Source: Rhodobacteraceae bacterium UBA6141
GTDB lineage: Bacteria > Pseudomonadota > Alphaproteobacteria > Rhodobacterales > Rhodobacteraceae
Direction of reading: 5' to 3'
Length of the DNA stretch: 35,127 nucleotides
Assembly (NCBI GenBank): GCA_002423245.1
Contig: DIVD01000018.1
Span: forward strand, 26,673 to 61,799
A program made the position numbers and the translations under genes. Positions 1 through 7,926 of this stretch are shown in pieces. The first letter of the stretch is position 1. Every line of letters begins with the position of its first letter. The notes beneath the pieces were generated by a model. The model had not been told where the DNA came from. It did not search any database and worked only from the letters and a program-made list of their open reading frames with translations.

Positions 1-500
1 GCGTCGGGCAGTTCCTTTTCGTTGTTCGAGGTGATGATGATCACCGGGCGATGCTGCGCGCGCACGGTCTCGCCGGTCTCGTAGACGTGGAATTCCATGC
101 GATCGAGTTCCTGCAGCAGGTCGTTCGGGAACTCGATGTCTGCCTTGTCCACCTCGTCGATCAGCAGCACCACGCGGCCCGGCGACTCGAACGCCTGCCA
201 GAGCTTGCCCTTGCGGATGTAGTTCTTCACGTCATGCACGCGCTCGTCGCCAAGCTGGCTGTCGCGCAAGCGGCTCACCGCGTCATATTCGTAAAGCCCC
301 TGCTGCGCGCGGGTCGTGGATTTCACGTGCCACTCCACCATCGGCAGGTTCAGGCTCGCCGCGACCTGCCGCGCAAGCTCGGTCTTGCCGGTGCCCGGCT
401 CGCCCTTCACCAGCAGCGGCCGCTGCAGCGTGACCGCCGCATTCACGGCAACCGCCAGATCCTCGGTCGCGACATAGGATTCGGTTCCGGTGAATTTCAT
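1..500 (-). CDS. MoxR-family AAA ATPase, C-terminal part outside the window
   Basis: The reading frame starts with ATG at 500 and runs off the left edge, giving about 166 residues that begin MKFTGTESYVATEDLAVAVN. A Walker A motif GEPGTGKT lies near residues 33-40. A Walker B stretch VVLLIDEVDKAD follows near 110-121, and a sensor-1-like IIITSNNEKEL lies at the cut end. This pattern is typical of MoxR AAA+ ATPases, which act as chaperone-like remodelling factors, usually with a VWA-domain partner encoded next to them. The partner would lie outside the window, so the target complex is unknown. The gene is divergent from the dksA-like gene. The family call is firm; a specific role is not supported. 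Confidence 0.9.
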   Translation of the reverse strand, partial: MKFTGTESYVATEDLAVAVNAAVTLQRPLLVKGEPGTGKTELARQVAASLNLPMVEWHVKSTTRAQQGLYEYDAVSRLRDSQLGDERVHDVKNYIRKGKLWQAFESPGRVVLLIDEVDKADIEFPNDLLQELDRMEFHVYETGETVRAQHRPVIIITSNNEKELPD

Positions 501-538
501 GTGTGTTTTCCGCCCGATCTCGCCAGAAGTTCAGGCAG

Positions 539-567
539 AGTCTAGACTGGCGGGCAAAACCCTGCAA
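539..567 (-). promoter_or_regulatory. Candidate sigma-70-type promoter for the MoxR gene
   Basis: Read on the minus strand, TTGCAG (567-562) and TAGACT (544-539) are separated by exactly 17 bp. The predicted start would lie about 30 nt upstream of the ATG at 500. The match is partial and rests on sequence inspection only. Confidence 0.4.
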
Positions 568-681
568 GCACGAGGTAGCCTAGTGACAAGCCTTTCGCCT
601 TGGGCTATGGGGTGCCGCAAGGAGTGCCGGATGACGAGCGACACCGCCCAGGCAGGTTCCGGCCTAATGGAGGGAGCAGAG

Positions 682-1104
682 ATGAAGGCAGAGGTCTTTC
701 TTCCCGAGGACTACCGCCCCGCCGAGGGCGAGCCTTTCATGAACGAGCGGCAGCGCGAATATTTTCGCCGCAAGCTTCAGCTCTGGAAGCAGGAGTTGAT
801 CGACCAGTCCGCCGAGACGCTGGAGGGGTTGCAGGATTCGGCGCGCAACGTTCCCGACGTCGCCGACCGCGCCAGCGAGGAAACCGACCGGGCGCTGGAA
901 CTGCGCACCCGCGACCGCCAGCGCAAGCTCGTTGCCAAGATCGACGCTGCGCTGCGGCGGATCGACAACGGCGAATATGGCTATTGCGAGATGACGGGCG
1001 AGCCGATCAGCCTCAAGCGTCTGGACGCGCGCCCCATCGCGACGATGACGCTGGAAGCGCAGGAGCGGCACGAGCGGCGCGAGCGGGTCCACCGCGGCGA
1101 CTGA
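682..1104 (+). CDS. dksA: DksA/TraR-family transcription factor without the zinc-finger cysteines
   Basis: This 140-residue protein has the DksA layout: a coiled coil (about residues 30-95), a tip motif DVADRA at 59-64 matching the functional DxxDxA signature, and a C-terminal globular region. DksA binds the secondary channel of RNA polymerase and, with ppGpp, tunes rRNA, tRNA and amino-acid promoters. The usual four-cysteine zinc site is reduced to one cysteine (C102 in YCEMTGEP); the other positions read T, T and A/Q. From memory, R. sphaeroides has a functional DksA of this non-canonical type. ATG 682 is chosen because AGGGAG at 671-676 sits 5 nt upstream. An in-frame ATG at 667 and longer upstream extensions are less likely. 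Confidence 0.85.
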   Translation: MKAEVFLPEDYRPAEGEPFMNERQREYFRRKLQLWKQELIDQSAETLEGLQDSARNVPDVADRASEETDRALELRTRDRQRKLVAKIDAALRRIDNGEYGYCEMTGEPISLKRLDARPIATMTLEAQERHERRERVHRGD

Positions 1105-1135
1105 GGCGGGATGCCACATATGCTGGAATAACGGG

Positions 1136-1161
1136 GCACCGGGGTCGCAAGGCTCCGGTGC
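1136..1161 (+). terminator. GC-rich hairpin after the dksA-like gene
   Basis: GCACCGGGG (1136-1144) pairs with CTCCGGTGC (1153-1161) around an 8-nt loop, with one G-T wobble. It lies 30 nt after the dksA stop and just before the monooxygenase start. No T-run follows, so it may be a weak terminator or simply a 5'-leader structure. Confidence 0.35.
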
Positions 1162-1182
1162 GCTGCTGTCAGGGGGACGGGA

Positions 1183-2370
1183 ATGCTGATCGGCGCAAGG
1201 GTGACGGTGCTGGGCGCCGGGGTGGCGGGGCTGACGGTGGCGCGGGCGCTGGCGCTGCGCGGGGCCGAGGTCACGGTGCTGGAGCAGGCGGCGGAGATCG
1301 CCGAGGTCGGCGCCGGCCTGCAGATCAGCCCCAACGGCGCCTGCGTGCTGAAGGCGCTTGGTCTTGGCGAGGCCGCCGAGGCGGTGGGAACCCATGCCGA
1401 GGCGGTGGAACTGTGGGATGGCGGGTCGGGCACGCGCGTGCTGCGGCTCGACATGGGCCGGTTGCGGCCGGATGCGCCCTACCGCTTTCTCCACCGCGCC
1501 GACCTGATCGACCTGCTGGCCCGCGGCGCGCGCGAGGCGGGGGTGCAGATCCGCCTGCTGCAACGCATCGAGAAGGTCACGCTGGGCGCGCATCCGCCCC
1601 GCATCACCACCGCGCAGGGGGCCGAGGCGGACTGCGGGTTGCTGATCGGCGCCGACGGGCTGCACTCGCGGCTGCGCGAGGCGCTGAACGGAACTGTCGC
1701 GCCCTTCTTCACCCATCACGCCGCCTGGCGCGCGGTGATTCCCGCAGAGCCGGGCATCGCCCCGGTGGCGCAGGTGTTCATGGGCGCAGGGCGGCACCTC
1801 GTGAGCTATCCGCTGCGCGGCGGCACCCTGCGCAACATCGTCGCGGTGGAGGAGCGGCACCGCTGGGTCGAGGAAAGCTGGTCGCTGCGCGATGACCCGA
1901 TCGCGCTGCGCATCGCCTTCCGCGACTTCTGCCCCAGGGTGCGCGGCTGGCTGGAGAAGGTGGAGACCCCCTATCTGTGGGGCCTCTTCCGCCACCCGGT
2001 GGCCCGGCGCTGGCAGACATCCGGCCCCGAGGCCGGCGGCTGGGGCGCGGCGATCCTCGGCGACGCCGCGCATCCGACGCTGCCCTTCCTCGCGCAAGGC
2101 GCGGCGATGGCGCTCGAGGATGCCTGGGTGCTGGCGGACGCGCTGGCGGGCCATGACACCGCCGCCGCGGGCCTTGCCGCCTATCAGCAGCGCCGCGAGG
2201 CCCGCGCCGCCCGCGTGGTGGATGCCGCAAATCGCAACGCCCGCCACTATCACCTCTCGGGCCTGCCAAGGGCGGTCGCGCATCTGGGGCTGCGCGCGGC
2301 GGGGGCGCTGGCGCCGGAACGGCTGCTGGGCAGGTTCGACTGGCTTTACGGGTATGATGTGACGGGATGA
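1183..2370 (+). CDS. FAD-dependent aromatic-type monooxygenase (salicylate/3-hydroxybenzoate hydroxylase-like)
   Basis: The 395-residue protein carries the three signatures of class A flavin hydroxylases. These are the dinucleotide motif GAGVAG (11-16), the DG motif GADGLHSRLR (156-165), and the GD motif GDAAHPTLPFLAQG (293-306) that contacts the FAD ribityl chain. Such enzymes use NAD(P)H and O2 to hydroxylate an aromatic or similar substrate in the cytoplasm. Length is normal for the family. ATG 1183 is preceded by AGGGGGA at 1171-1177. The substrate cannot be read from the sequence: salicylate, 3-hydroxybenzoate, 6-hydroxynicotinate and urate hydroxylases share these motifs. No ring-cleavage gene lies nearby. 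Confidence 0.85.
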   Translation: MLIGARVTVLGAGVAGLTVARALALRGAEVTVLEQAAEIAEVGAGLQISPNGACVLKALGLGEAAEAVGTHAEAVELWDGGSGTRVLRLDMGRLRPDAPYRFLHRADLIDLLARGAREAGVQIRLLQRIEKVTLGAHPPRITTAQGAEADCGLLIGADGLHSRLREALNGTVAPFFTHHAAWRAVIPAEPGIAPVAQVFMGAGRHLVSYPLRGGTLRNIVAVEERHRWVEESWSLRDDPIALRIAFRDFCPRVRGWLEKVETPYLWGLFRHPVARRWQTSGPEAGGWGAAILGDAAHPTLPFLAQGAAMALEDAWVLADALAGHDTAAAGLAAYQQRREARAARVVDAANRNARHYHLSGLPRAVAHLGLRAAGALAPERLLGRFDWLYGYDVTG

Positions 2371-2380
2371 GGCGCCTGCC

Positions 2381-2420
2381 CTCGCCGGCTCCACCCTGTT
2401 CTCGCCGGCTCCACCCTGTG
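2381..2420. repeat. Two tandem 20-bp copies after the monooxygenase gene
   Basis: The unit CTCGCCGGCTCCACCCTGT plus one variable base occurs at 2381-2400 and again at 2401-2420. The two copies differ only in the last base. It is noncoding and lies between the monooxygenase stop and the tRNA-His promoter. Confidence 0.8.
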
Positions 2421-2452
2421 CCGCCACCCGCGGCACCGCCTGCAGCAGGCCC

Positions 2453-2481
2453 TTGCATTCGAACCGCGCAGCCGCTAAATG
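2453..2481 (+). promoter_or_regulatory. Promoter of tRNA-His
   Basis: TTGCAT (2453-2458) and TAAATG (2476-2481) are spaced by 17 bp and end 10 nt before the tRNA. The stretch between the -10 element and the likely start is GC-rich (CGCCCGCAG). That is the discriminator type expected for ppGpp/DksA-sensitive stable-RNA promoters. Confidence 0.6.
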
Positions 2482-2491
2482 CGCCCGCAGT

Positions 2492-2568
2492 GCCGCCTTA
2501 GCTCAGTTGGTTAGAGCACCAGATTGTGGATCTGGGGGTCGCCCGTTCGAGCCGGGCAGGCGGTACCA
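2492..2568 (+). tRNA. tRNA-His (GTG anticodon)
   Basis: All arms are visible. The acceptor stem is GCCGCCT with AGGCGGT. The D arm is TAGCTCAGTTGGTTAGAGCA. The anticodon stem CCAGA/TCTGG encloses loop TTGTGGA with anticodon GTG at 2526-2528, and the T arm is GCCCG-TTCGAGC-CGGGC. An encoded CCA ends at 2568. The acceptor shows a G1-U72 pair, A73 as discriminator and no encoded G-1/C73. This matches the known alphaproteobacterial exception to the usual tRNA-His identity. Confidence 0.97.
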
Positions 2569-3007
2569 TCCTCTTTCGATCCGGACTGCTGCGGAGCCCG
2601 CTGCCCGTCTTGCGCCAGGGCAGGGCGCGCAAGGCTCGCGGCGGCGGGGCCGCGGCCGCGAACGCGGTGGCAGCACGGGCGGCAGCGGGGGCGGCAGCGG
2701 GGGCGGCGGGGCGGAGGCGGGGCCGATGCTCCCTCTGGACGGCAGGATGTCGCCATGGCAATTTTGCCTTGGACGGCAAGGTTTTGCGCATCGCAGCATC
2801 AATCTGCTGCACATGCGAAACGACTGCTGTATGAGTGATCGGATGGCGTGCGGAACGGGGCGCGATTCGGGTGAGACGAGCTTCGGGGCCGCGGGAAAAG
2901 GGGCGCCGGACAAGACAGTCAGAACGGTTAGGTTCCGCCGTTGACGGGAACCGGCATTGCGATCGTCAGACAGAATGAGACCAGGAAACGACACCCCCCT
3001 CCAGTGC
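2569..3007. other. Noncoding stretch between tRNA-His and opgG
   Basis: No convincing gene is seen. It holds a G-rich segment with two tandem CAGCGGGGGCGG units near 2690-2715. A small hairpin CCTTG-GACGG-CAAGG at 2767-2781 is followed by TTTT and could be a weak tRNA terminator. A TTGACG at 2941-2946 might be a -35 element for opgG, but no good -10 element sits at normal spacing. Confidence 0.5.
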
Positions 3008-4621
3008 ATGACCCGGCGCAGGCTCTTCGGCTCTGCCGCTTGCAGCGCCATGATGATCGTTGCCGGACAACGCGCCTGGGCGCAGGACTCCGTGCCGGCC
3101 CCCGAGCAGACTGCCCCGCCCGCACCGGCGCCCACACCGGCGCCCGCGGCGGAACCGGCCCCGCCGCCGTTTTCCTATGACATCCTGACCGAGACGATGC
3201 GGGAACGCGCCCTGCACGAGCCGGAGCCCGTGCCGCCGCTGGAAGGCTTCCTTGCCGACCTTGGCTATGACGACTACCGCCGGATCAACTTCCTGGCCGA
3301 GCGTGCCCGCTGGGCCGCGCCGGGCAGCCTGTTCCGCGCGCAGGCCTACCACATGGGCTGGCTGTTCAAGGAGCCGGTGCGCATCTTCGAGGTGGCCGAT
3401 GGCACCGCGCAGGAAATCGTGTTCTCGACCGACGATTTCGAATACCGGCACGAGCTGGGCGAGCGGGTGCCGCAGCATTTCAACCTGCCGGGCGTGGCCG
3501 GCTTCCGCCTGCACTATGCGCTGAACCGCGCCGACGTGCTGGACGAGCTGGTGTCTTTCGTCGGGGCAAGCTATTTCCGGGCGCTTGGCCGGGGCAACAT
3601 CTATGGCCTTTCGGCGCGCGGGCTGGCGATCAATACCGGGTTGCCGGGCGGCGAGGAGTTTCCGCGCTTCACCGCCTTCTATCTGGAACGCCCGGCCGAG
3701 GGCGCGAAGCAGGTGGTGGTCAATGCCGCGCTGGAAAGCCCCAGCGTCACCGGCGCCTACCGCTTCGTCATCACCCCCGGCGCCGACACGGTGATGGAGG
3801 TGACGGCGCGGCTGTTCTTCCGGGCCGAGGTGGCGCAACTTGGCGTTGCGCCGCTGACCTCCATGTTCCTCTATGCCGCCAACAACCGCGAGTCCTTCGT
3901 GGATTACCGCCCCGAGGTGCATGACAGCGACGGGCTGATGATCACCCGCCCGAACGGCGAGGTGCTGTGGCGCGCGCTGAACAACCCGCCGCGGCTTTCG
4001 GTCTCGGTGCTGTCGGAAAACGCGATTCGCGACTTCGGACTCTATCAGCGCGACCGCGCGTTCGACAGCTATCAGGATGCCGAGGCGCATTACGAACGCC
4101 GGCCCTCGCTGGCGGTGGAGCCGCTTGGCGACTGGGGCGCGGGTTCGGTGCGGCTGGTCGAGATTCCCTCGGATCTCGAGGTCAACGACAATATCGTCGC
4201 CTTCTGGGCGCCGGACGCCGCGGTCCGGGCCGGCGAAATGCGCGAGTTCCGCTATCGCCTGCACTGGGGGGCGCTGGCCCCCGATCCGAACGCAGAACTG
4301 GCCTGGGTGGCGGATACCCGCGCAGGACATGGCGGGGTCTCGGGTGTCGAGGCGGAACCCGGGACGCGAAAGTTCGTTGTGGACTTCGAAGGCGGGGTGC
4401 TGGGTCAGCTTCCCGCCGATGCGGAAGTCTCTGCCGTGGTCAACGTCACCGGAGGCGAAGCCGTGACCACCACGCTGTCGAAGATCGACGGCACCCGGAT
4501 CTGGCGATTGGTCGCGGACGTGCGCGGGCGGCCGGGAAGTGTAACCGAACTGGTCGCCCACATTGCCGGGTATGATCGGAAACTGACCGAAATCTGGCTG
4601 TATCAATGGGTGCAGGAATGA
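3008..4621 (+). CDS. opgG: OpgG (MdoG): periplasmic glucan biosynthesis protein with Tat signal
   Basis: OpgG is the periplasmic protein needed to build the backbone of osmoregulated periplasmic glucans. With ATG 3008 the protein has 537 residues. It starts with a twin-arginine signal (MTRRRLFGSAACS...AWAQ), followed by a Pro/Ala-rich linker. The MdoG domain then opens at FSYDILTETMRERA and runs to the end. Family-typical segments include LFKEPVRIFEV, GASYFRALGRGNIYGLSARGLAI and DTVMEVTARLFF. In-frame ATG 2975 is an alternative start 11 codons upstream; neither has a strong ribosome-binding site. The stop overlaps the next ATG (ATGA at 4618-4621), so opgG, opgI and opgH form a coupled operon. 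Confidence 0.93.
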   Translation: MTRRRLFGSAACSAMMIVAGQRAWAQDSVPAPEQTAPPAPAPTPAPAAEPAPPPFSYDILTETMRERALHEPEPVPPLEGFLADLGYDDYRRINFLAERARWAAPGSLFRAQAYHMGWLFKEPVRIFEVADGTAQEIVFSTDDFEYRHELGERVPQHFNLPGVAGFRLHYALNRADVLDELVSFVGASYFRALGRGNIYGLSARGLAINTGLPGGEEFPRFTAFYLERPAEGAKQVVVNAALESPSVTGAYRFVITPGADTVMEVTARLFFRAEVAQLGVAPLTSMFLYAANNRESFVDYRPEVHDSDGLMITRPNGEVLWRALNNPPRLSVSVLSENAIRDFGLYQRDRAFDSYQDAEAHYERRPSLAVEPLGDWGAGSVRLVEIPSDLEVNDNIVAFWAPDAAVRAGEMREFRYRLHWGALAPDPNAELAWVADTRAGHGGVSGVEAEPGTRKFVVDFEGGVLGQLPADAEVSAVVNVTGGEAVTTTLSKIDGTRIWRLVADVRGRPGSVTELVAHIAGYDRKLTEIWLYQWVQE

Positions 4622-4836
4622 ACTTTGTGAAGGGCGACATGCAAGAGCAAGACCCCGATGAAGACGCTGGTCAAGACGCCGGTCAAGACGCCGATCTCGT
4701 CGGAACCACCATCGGCGCCCTGCCGGTTGCGCCGCTGGCCATGCCCCGGCAGGTGCTGGAACGGCCAGGCCGGCTGCGGGCGCGGCTGGCCGCGCTCTTT
4801 GGGGCCGGTATCCGCACCCGCGGGCTTGGAAACTGA
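4618..4836 (+). CDS. opgI: Small protein between opgG and opgH, OpgI candidate
   Basis: A 72-residue reading frame overlaps the opgG stop by 4 nt and ends 3 nt before opgH. It has an acidic, Gln/Asp-rich start with a repeated GQDA unit. A basic tail follows (VLERPGRLRARLAALFGAGIRTRG), and there is no clear membrane segment. R. sphaeroides is known to have an opgGIH operon with a small opgI in exactly this place, so the name rests on position, not on residue matching. ATG 4639 is a plausible alternative start because AAGGG at 4630-4634 precedes it. Its role is unknown; it could support OpgH function or assembly. Confidence 0.65.
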   Translation: MNFVKGDMQEQDPDEDAGQDAGQDADLVGTTIGALPVAPLAMPRQVLERPGRLRARLAALFGAGIRTRGLGN

Positions 4837-4839
4837 TCC

Positions 4840-6717
4840 TTGTCGCCGCGGCAGACCAGCCTGCCCCGGACCTGGGCCGCGCGCGGCCTTGCCCTTGCGC
4901 TGAGCATCGGGCTCGGCGCATCGGCGGGCGCGCTGTTCTTGCAATACGGCTCCGGCGACGGGTTGCAGGCGATGGACTGGCTGCGCAGCGGGCTTATCCT
5001 GCTGTCCACCTTCTGGCTGGCCTGGGGGGCCTGTCAGGGCCTTCTGGGCCTGCTGGCCTGGCGGGCGCCGCCCGCGCCTGCCGATCCCGCGCCTGCCGAT
5101 CCCGCGCTTGCCGATCCCGCGCTTGCCGATCCCCTGGCCGAGGCGCCCGCGATCCGCGGGCGCACCGCGATTCTGGTGCCCGTCTACAACGAGCAACCGG
5201 CGCCGGTGCTGGCGCGGGTGGCGGCGATGGATGCCTCGCTGGCCGCGCTGGGGCTGACGGACAGGTTCGATTTCGCCATCCTGTCGGATACCCGCGACGA
5301 GGAGATTGCCGCCGCCGAGCGCCGCTGGTTCCTGAGGCTGGTGACGGAGAGGGGCGGCGAGGGGCGGATGTTCTACCGCCGCCGCGCCGTCAACACCGGC
5401 AAGAAGGCGGGCAACATCGAGGATTTCATCGAACGGTCGGGCGCGGCCTATGACTTCGCGCTGATCCTCGATGCCGACAGCCTGATGGAAGGCAGCACCA
5501 TCGCCGAGATGGTCCGGCGGATGGAGGCGGACCCGAAGCTGGGACTGCTGCAATCCCTGCCCAGGATCATCGAGGCCGAGTCGCGCTTTGGCCGGGCCAT
5601 GCAGTTCTCGGCCAGCTTCTACTCGCCGGTGTTCGCGCGCGGGCTTGCGGCGCTGCAGGGCCGCACCGGGCCGTTCTGGGGCCATAACGCGCTGGTCCGC
5701 CTCGAGGCCTTCGCGCAGAGCTGCGGCCTGCCGGTGCTGGCGGGCGAGCCGCCTTTTGGCGGCCATATCATGAGCCATGACTATGTCGAGGCGGCGTTGC
5801 TGGCGCGCGCGGGCTGGACGGTGCGGGTGGATGTGGACCTCGAAGGCTCTTTCGAGGAGGGGCCCGAGAACATCATCGACTATGCCAAGCGGGACCGGCG
5901 CTGGTGCCAGGGCAACCTGCAGCACACGCGCCTGCTGATGGCGCCGGGGCTGAAGCCGTGGAGCCGGTTCGTGTTCGTGCAGGGCATCCTGGCCTATATC
6001 GCGCCGCTGTTCTGGCTGGGCTTCATCGCCGCCTCGATCGCCGCGATCGTGCTGGCGCCGGTGCCCGACTACTTCCCCACGCCCTATGACCAGCTGTTCC
6101 CGATCTTCCCGCACAATGACACCGCCAAGGCGGTGGAGCTTGCCATCGGCATCTTTGGCCTGCTGCTGCTGCCCAAGCTGCTGATCGCCGCCCATGCCGG
6201 CTGGACGGGGCGCGCCCGCGGCTTTGGCGGCGGCTGGACGGCGTTGCGCTCCACGCTGGTCGAACTGCTGTTCTCCAGCCTGATCGCGCCGGTGATGCTG
6301 ATGTACCAGACCCGGTCCGTGGCGCAGGTGCTGCTCGGGCTGGACAGCGGCTGGCCGACCAACAACCGCGGCGACGGCACGCTCGGCATCGCCGAGGCCT
6401 GGGCCAACAGCCGCTGGATCGCGCTCACCGGGCTTGCCGGGCTGCTGTTCGTGTGGTGGCTGACGCCGGCTCTGGTGGCCTGGCTGCTGCCGGTGGGGCT
6501 GCCGATGCTGTTCTCGCCGCAGCTGATCGCCTGGTCCTCGCAGCGCGGCGGGGCGGCACGGGGGGGGGCGCCGCGGCTGTTCACCGTGCCGTCGGACCTC
6601 GCGCCCAGCCCGGTCATCCTGGCGTGGAAGCACGTCCTCGCCAGCTGGACCGCCGCGCCCGAGGGCGGCGCCGCGCCGCCGGCCGAGGTGACGGAGCCGC
6701 AGACCGCCTATGCGTGA
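4840..6717 (+). CDS. opgH: OpgH (MdoH): membrane glucosyltransferase for periplasmic glucans
   Basis: OpgH is the inner-membrane GT2 enzyme that polymerises glucose from UDP-glucose into the glucan backbone. The 625-residue protein has two N-terminal membrane segments (about 13-33 and 48-72) and a GT2 domain opening with ILVPVYNE (111-118). DADS at 211-214 is the metal/UDP-binding DxD. SHD near 312-314 and RDRRW at 351-355 (the QxxRW equivalent) complete the processive GT2 signature. Several membrane segments follow. It lacks the long cytoplasmic N-terminus of the E. coli protein. The start is TTG 4840, 3 nt after opgI, which suggests translational coupling. The C-terminal tail is short and low-complexity. 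Confidence 0.93.
   Translation: MSPRQTSLPRTWAARGLALALSIGLGASAGALFLQYGSGDGLQAMDWLRSGLILLSTFWLAWGACQGLLGLLAWRAPPAPADPAPADPALADPALADPLAEAPAIRGRTAILVPVYNEQPAPVLARVAAMDASLAALGLTDRFDFAILSDTRDEEIAAAERRWFLRLVTERGGEGRMFYRRRAVNTGKKAGNIEDFIERSGAAYDFALILDADSLMEGSTIAEMVRRMEADPKLGLLQSLPRIIEAESRFGRAMQFSASFYSPVFARGLAALQGRTGPFWGHNALVRLEAFAQSCGLPVLAGEPPFGGHIMSHDYVEAALLARAGWTVRVDVDLEGSFEEGPENIIDYAKRDRRWCQGNLQHTRLLMAPGLKPWSRFVFVQGILAYIAPLFWLGFIAASIAAIVLAPVPDYFPTPYDQLFPIFPHNDTAKAVELAIGIFGLLLLPKLLIAAHAGWTGRARGFGGGWTALRSTLVELLFSSLIAPVMLMYQTRSVAQVLLGLDSGWPTNNRGDGTLGIAEAWANSRWIALTGLAGLLFVWWLTPALVAWLLPVGLPMLFSPQLIAWSSQRGGAARGGAPRLFTVPSDLAPSPVILAWKHVLASWTAAPEGGAAPPAEVTEPQTAYA
5074..5133 (+). repeat. Four tandem 15-bp units inside opgH
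   Basis: Units of GCGCCTGCCGATCCC or GCGCTTGCCGATCCC occupy 5074-5088, 5089-5103, 5104-5118 and 5119-5133. They encode a PADPA/ALADP-type pentapeptide repeat in the linker between the second membrane helix and the GT2 domain. Because 15 is a multiple of 3, copy changes would keep the frame. Confidence 0.9.
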
Positions 6718-6759
6718 CCTGGTGCGGGACGTCGCCGTGCCGGCCAGACCCCGCCCGCG

Positions 6760-7926
6760 TCAGGCGGCCTGAAGCGCTGCGTTCACCGCGCGGGCGATCA
6801 CGCGCTCCTCATCGGTCGGGATCACCAGCACGCGCACGCTTCCATGGCCGATTTCGGCCGCGCCCGCCGCGTTCGCCGCGCCGTCCAGCGTCAGCCCCAG
6901 CCAGTCCATCCCCTCGCACAGCCGGGCGCGGATGGTGACAGAGTTCTCGCCGATGCCCCCGCAGAACACCAGCGCGTCCAGCCCGCCGAGGATCGCCGCC
7001 ATCGCCCCGATCTCGCGCCGGGTGCGGAACACGAAATAGTCGATGGCCTCGGCCGCCTCGGGCGTGCCCGCAGCCTCCAGCCTGCGCATGTCATGGCTGA
7101 GGCCCGACAGGCCCTTCAGCCCGCTTTCGCGATAGAGCAGGTTCTCGATCTCTGCCGCGCCCATGCCCTCGGACTGCATCAGCCACAGCACGACGCCGGG
7201 GTCGAGCTGGCCGCAGCGGGTGCCCATCGGCAGCCCGTCCAGCGCCGAGAACCCCATCGTGGAGCCGATGGACCGCCCCTCCCGCAGCGCGCACATCGAC
7301 GCGCCGTTGCCCAGATGCGCGATGATCACCCGGCCCGCCGCAAGCTCCGGCCGGGTCCGCGCCAGTTCATGCGAGACATGGTCGTAGCTCAGCCCGTGAA
7401 AGCCATAGCGGCGCACGCCCCTGTCGTAATAGCGGCGCGGCAGGGCGAAGGTGTCGTTGACCCAGGGGTGGCCGCGATGAAAGCCGGTGTCGAAGCAGCC
7501 GACTTGAACCGAGGCCGGGAAGGCCGCCATCGCCGCGCGCACGGCGGCAAGGTTGTGCGGCTGGTGCAGCGGGGCCAGCGGCGCCAGCGTGTCAAGGTAG
7601 GCCATCACCCCCGGCGTCAGCAGCGCGGGCGCGGCATGTTCGGTGCCGCCATGCACGATCCGGTGGCCGACGCCGCCGATCGCGCGCCCGCCCAGCAGCG
7701 GGGAAAGCTGCGCGAGAATCGCCCGCAGCGCGGCTTCATGGTCGGCGCGGCCGATGGCCTGCCGCTGCTTCTGCCCGCCGGCGGCCAGCGTCAACTCGGC
7801 GGCGGCGGTGCCGATGCTTGCCACCTGCCCGCGCGCAACCTCGCCCAGGGCCTGCCCGGGTTCATAGACCGCGAATTTCAGCGAGGATGACCCGGCGTTG
7901 AGCGTCAGGATCATGCCGGGGGTCAT
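6760..7926 (-). CDS. ackA: Acetate kinase
   Basis: Acetate kinase interconverts acetyl phosphate + ADP with acetate + ATP. The 388-residue protein has the phosphate-binding start LNAGSSSLKF, GHRIVHGG with the substrate arginine, FDTGFH with the catalytic aspartate, HLGNGAS, FCGGIGENS and TDEERVIAR near the end. Length is normal. The ATG at 7926 overlaps the pta stop as ATGA, indicating coupled translation. The in-frame ATG at 7914 gives the classical family start MILTLNAGSSS and is a possible alternative. It is convergent with opgH. Confidence 0.95.
   Translation of the reverse strand: MTPGMILTLNAGSSSLKFAVYEPGQALGEVARGQVASIGTAAAELTLAAGGQKQRQAIGRADHEAALRAILAQLSPLLGGRAIGGVGHRIVHGGTEHAAPALLTPGVMAYLDTLAPLAPLHQPHNLAAVRAAMAAFPASVQVGCFDTGFHRGHPWVNDTFALPRRYYDRGVRRYGFHGLSYDHVSHELARTRPELAAGRVIIAHLGNGASMCALREGRSIGSTMGFSALDGLPMGTRCGQLDPGVVLWLMQSEGMGAAEIENLLYRESGLKGLSGLSHDMRRLEAAGTPEAAEAIDYFVFRTRREIGAMAAILGGLDALVFCGGIGENSVTIRARLCEGMDWLGLTLDGAANAAGAAEIGHGSVRVLVIPTDEERVIARAVNAALQAA

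Noticed and set aside
600..1895. Long plus-strand open frame of 431 codons over the dksA-like and monooxygenase genes
   Set aside because: It is an Arg/Gly/Ala-rich shadow frame, and the two real genes in other frames carry clear family motifs.
664..2436. 590-codon minus-strand open frame
   Set aside because: It lies antisense to dksA and the monooxygenase, has biased His/Gln/Arg composition and no recognisable domain.
2498..2944. Several small open frames across tRNA-His and the following G-rich stretch
   Set aside because: They overlap the tRNA or consist of Gly/Ala/Arg runs with no ribosome-binding site.
2941..2976. Sigma-70 promoter for opgG
   Set aside because: TTGACG at 2941 has no acceptable -10 element at 16-18 bp; CAGAAT lies too far away.
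4603..6633. 676-codon minus-strand frame
   Set aside because: It is antisense to opgI and opgH, with low-complexity composition and no domain.
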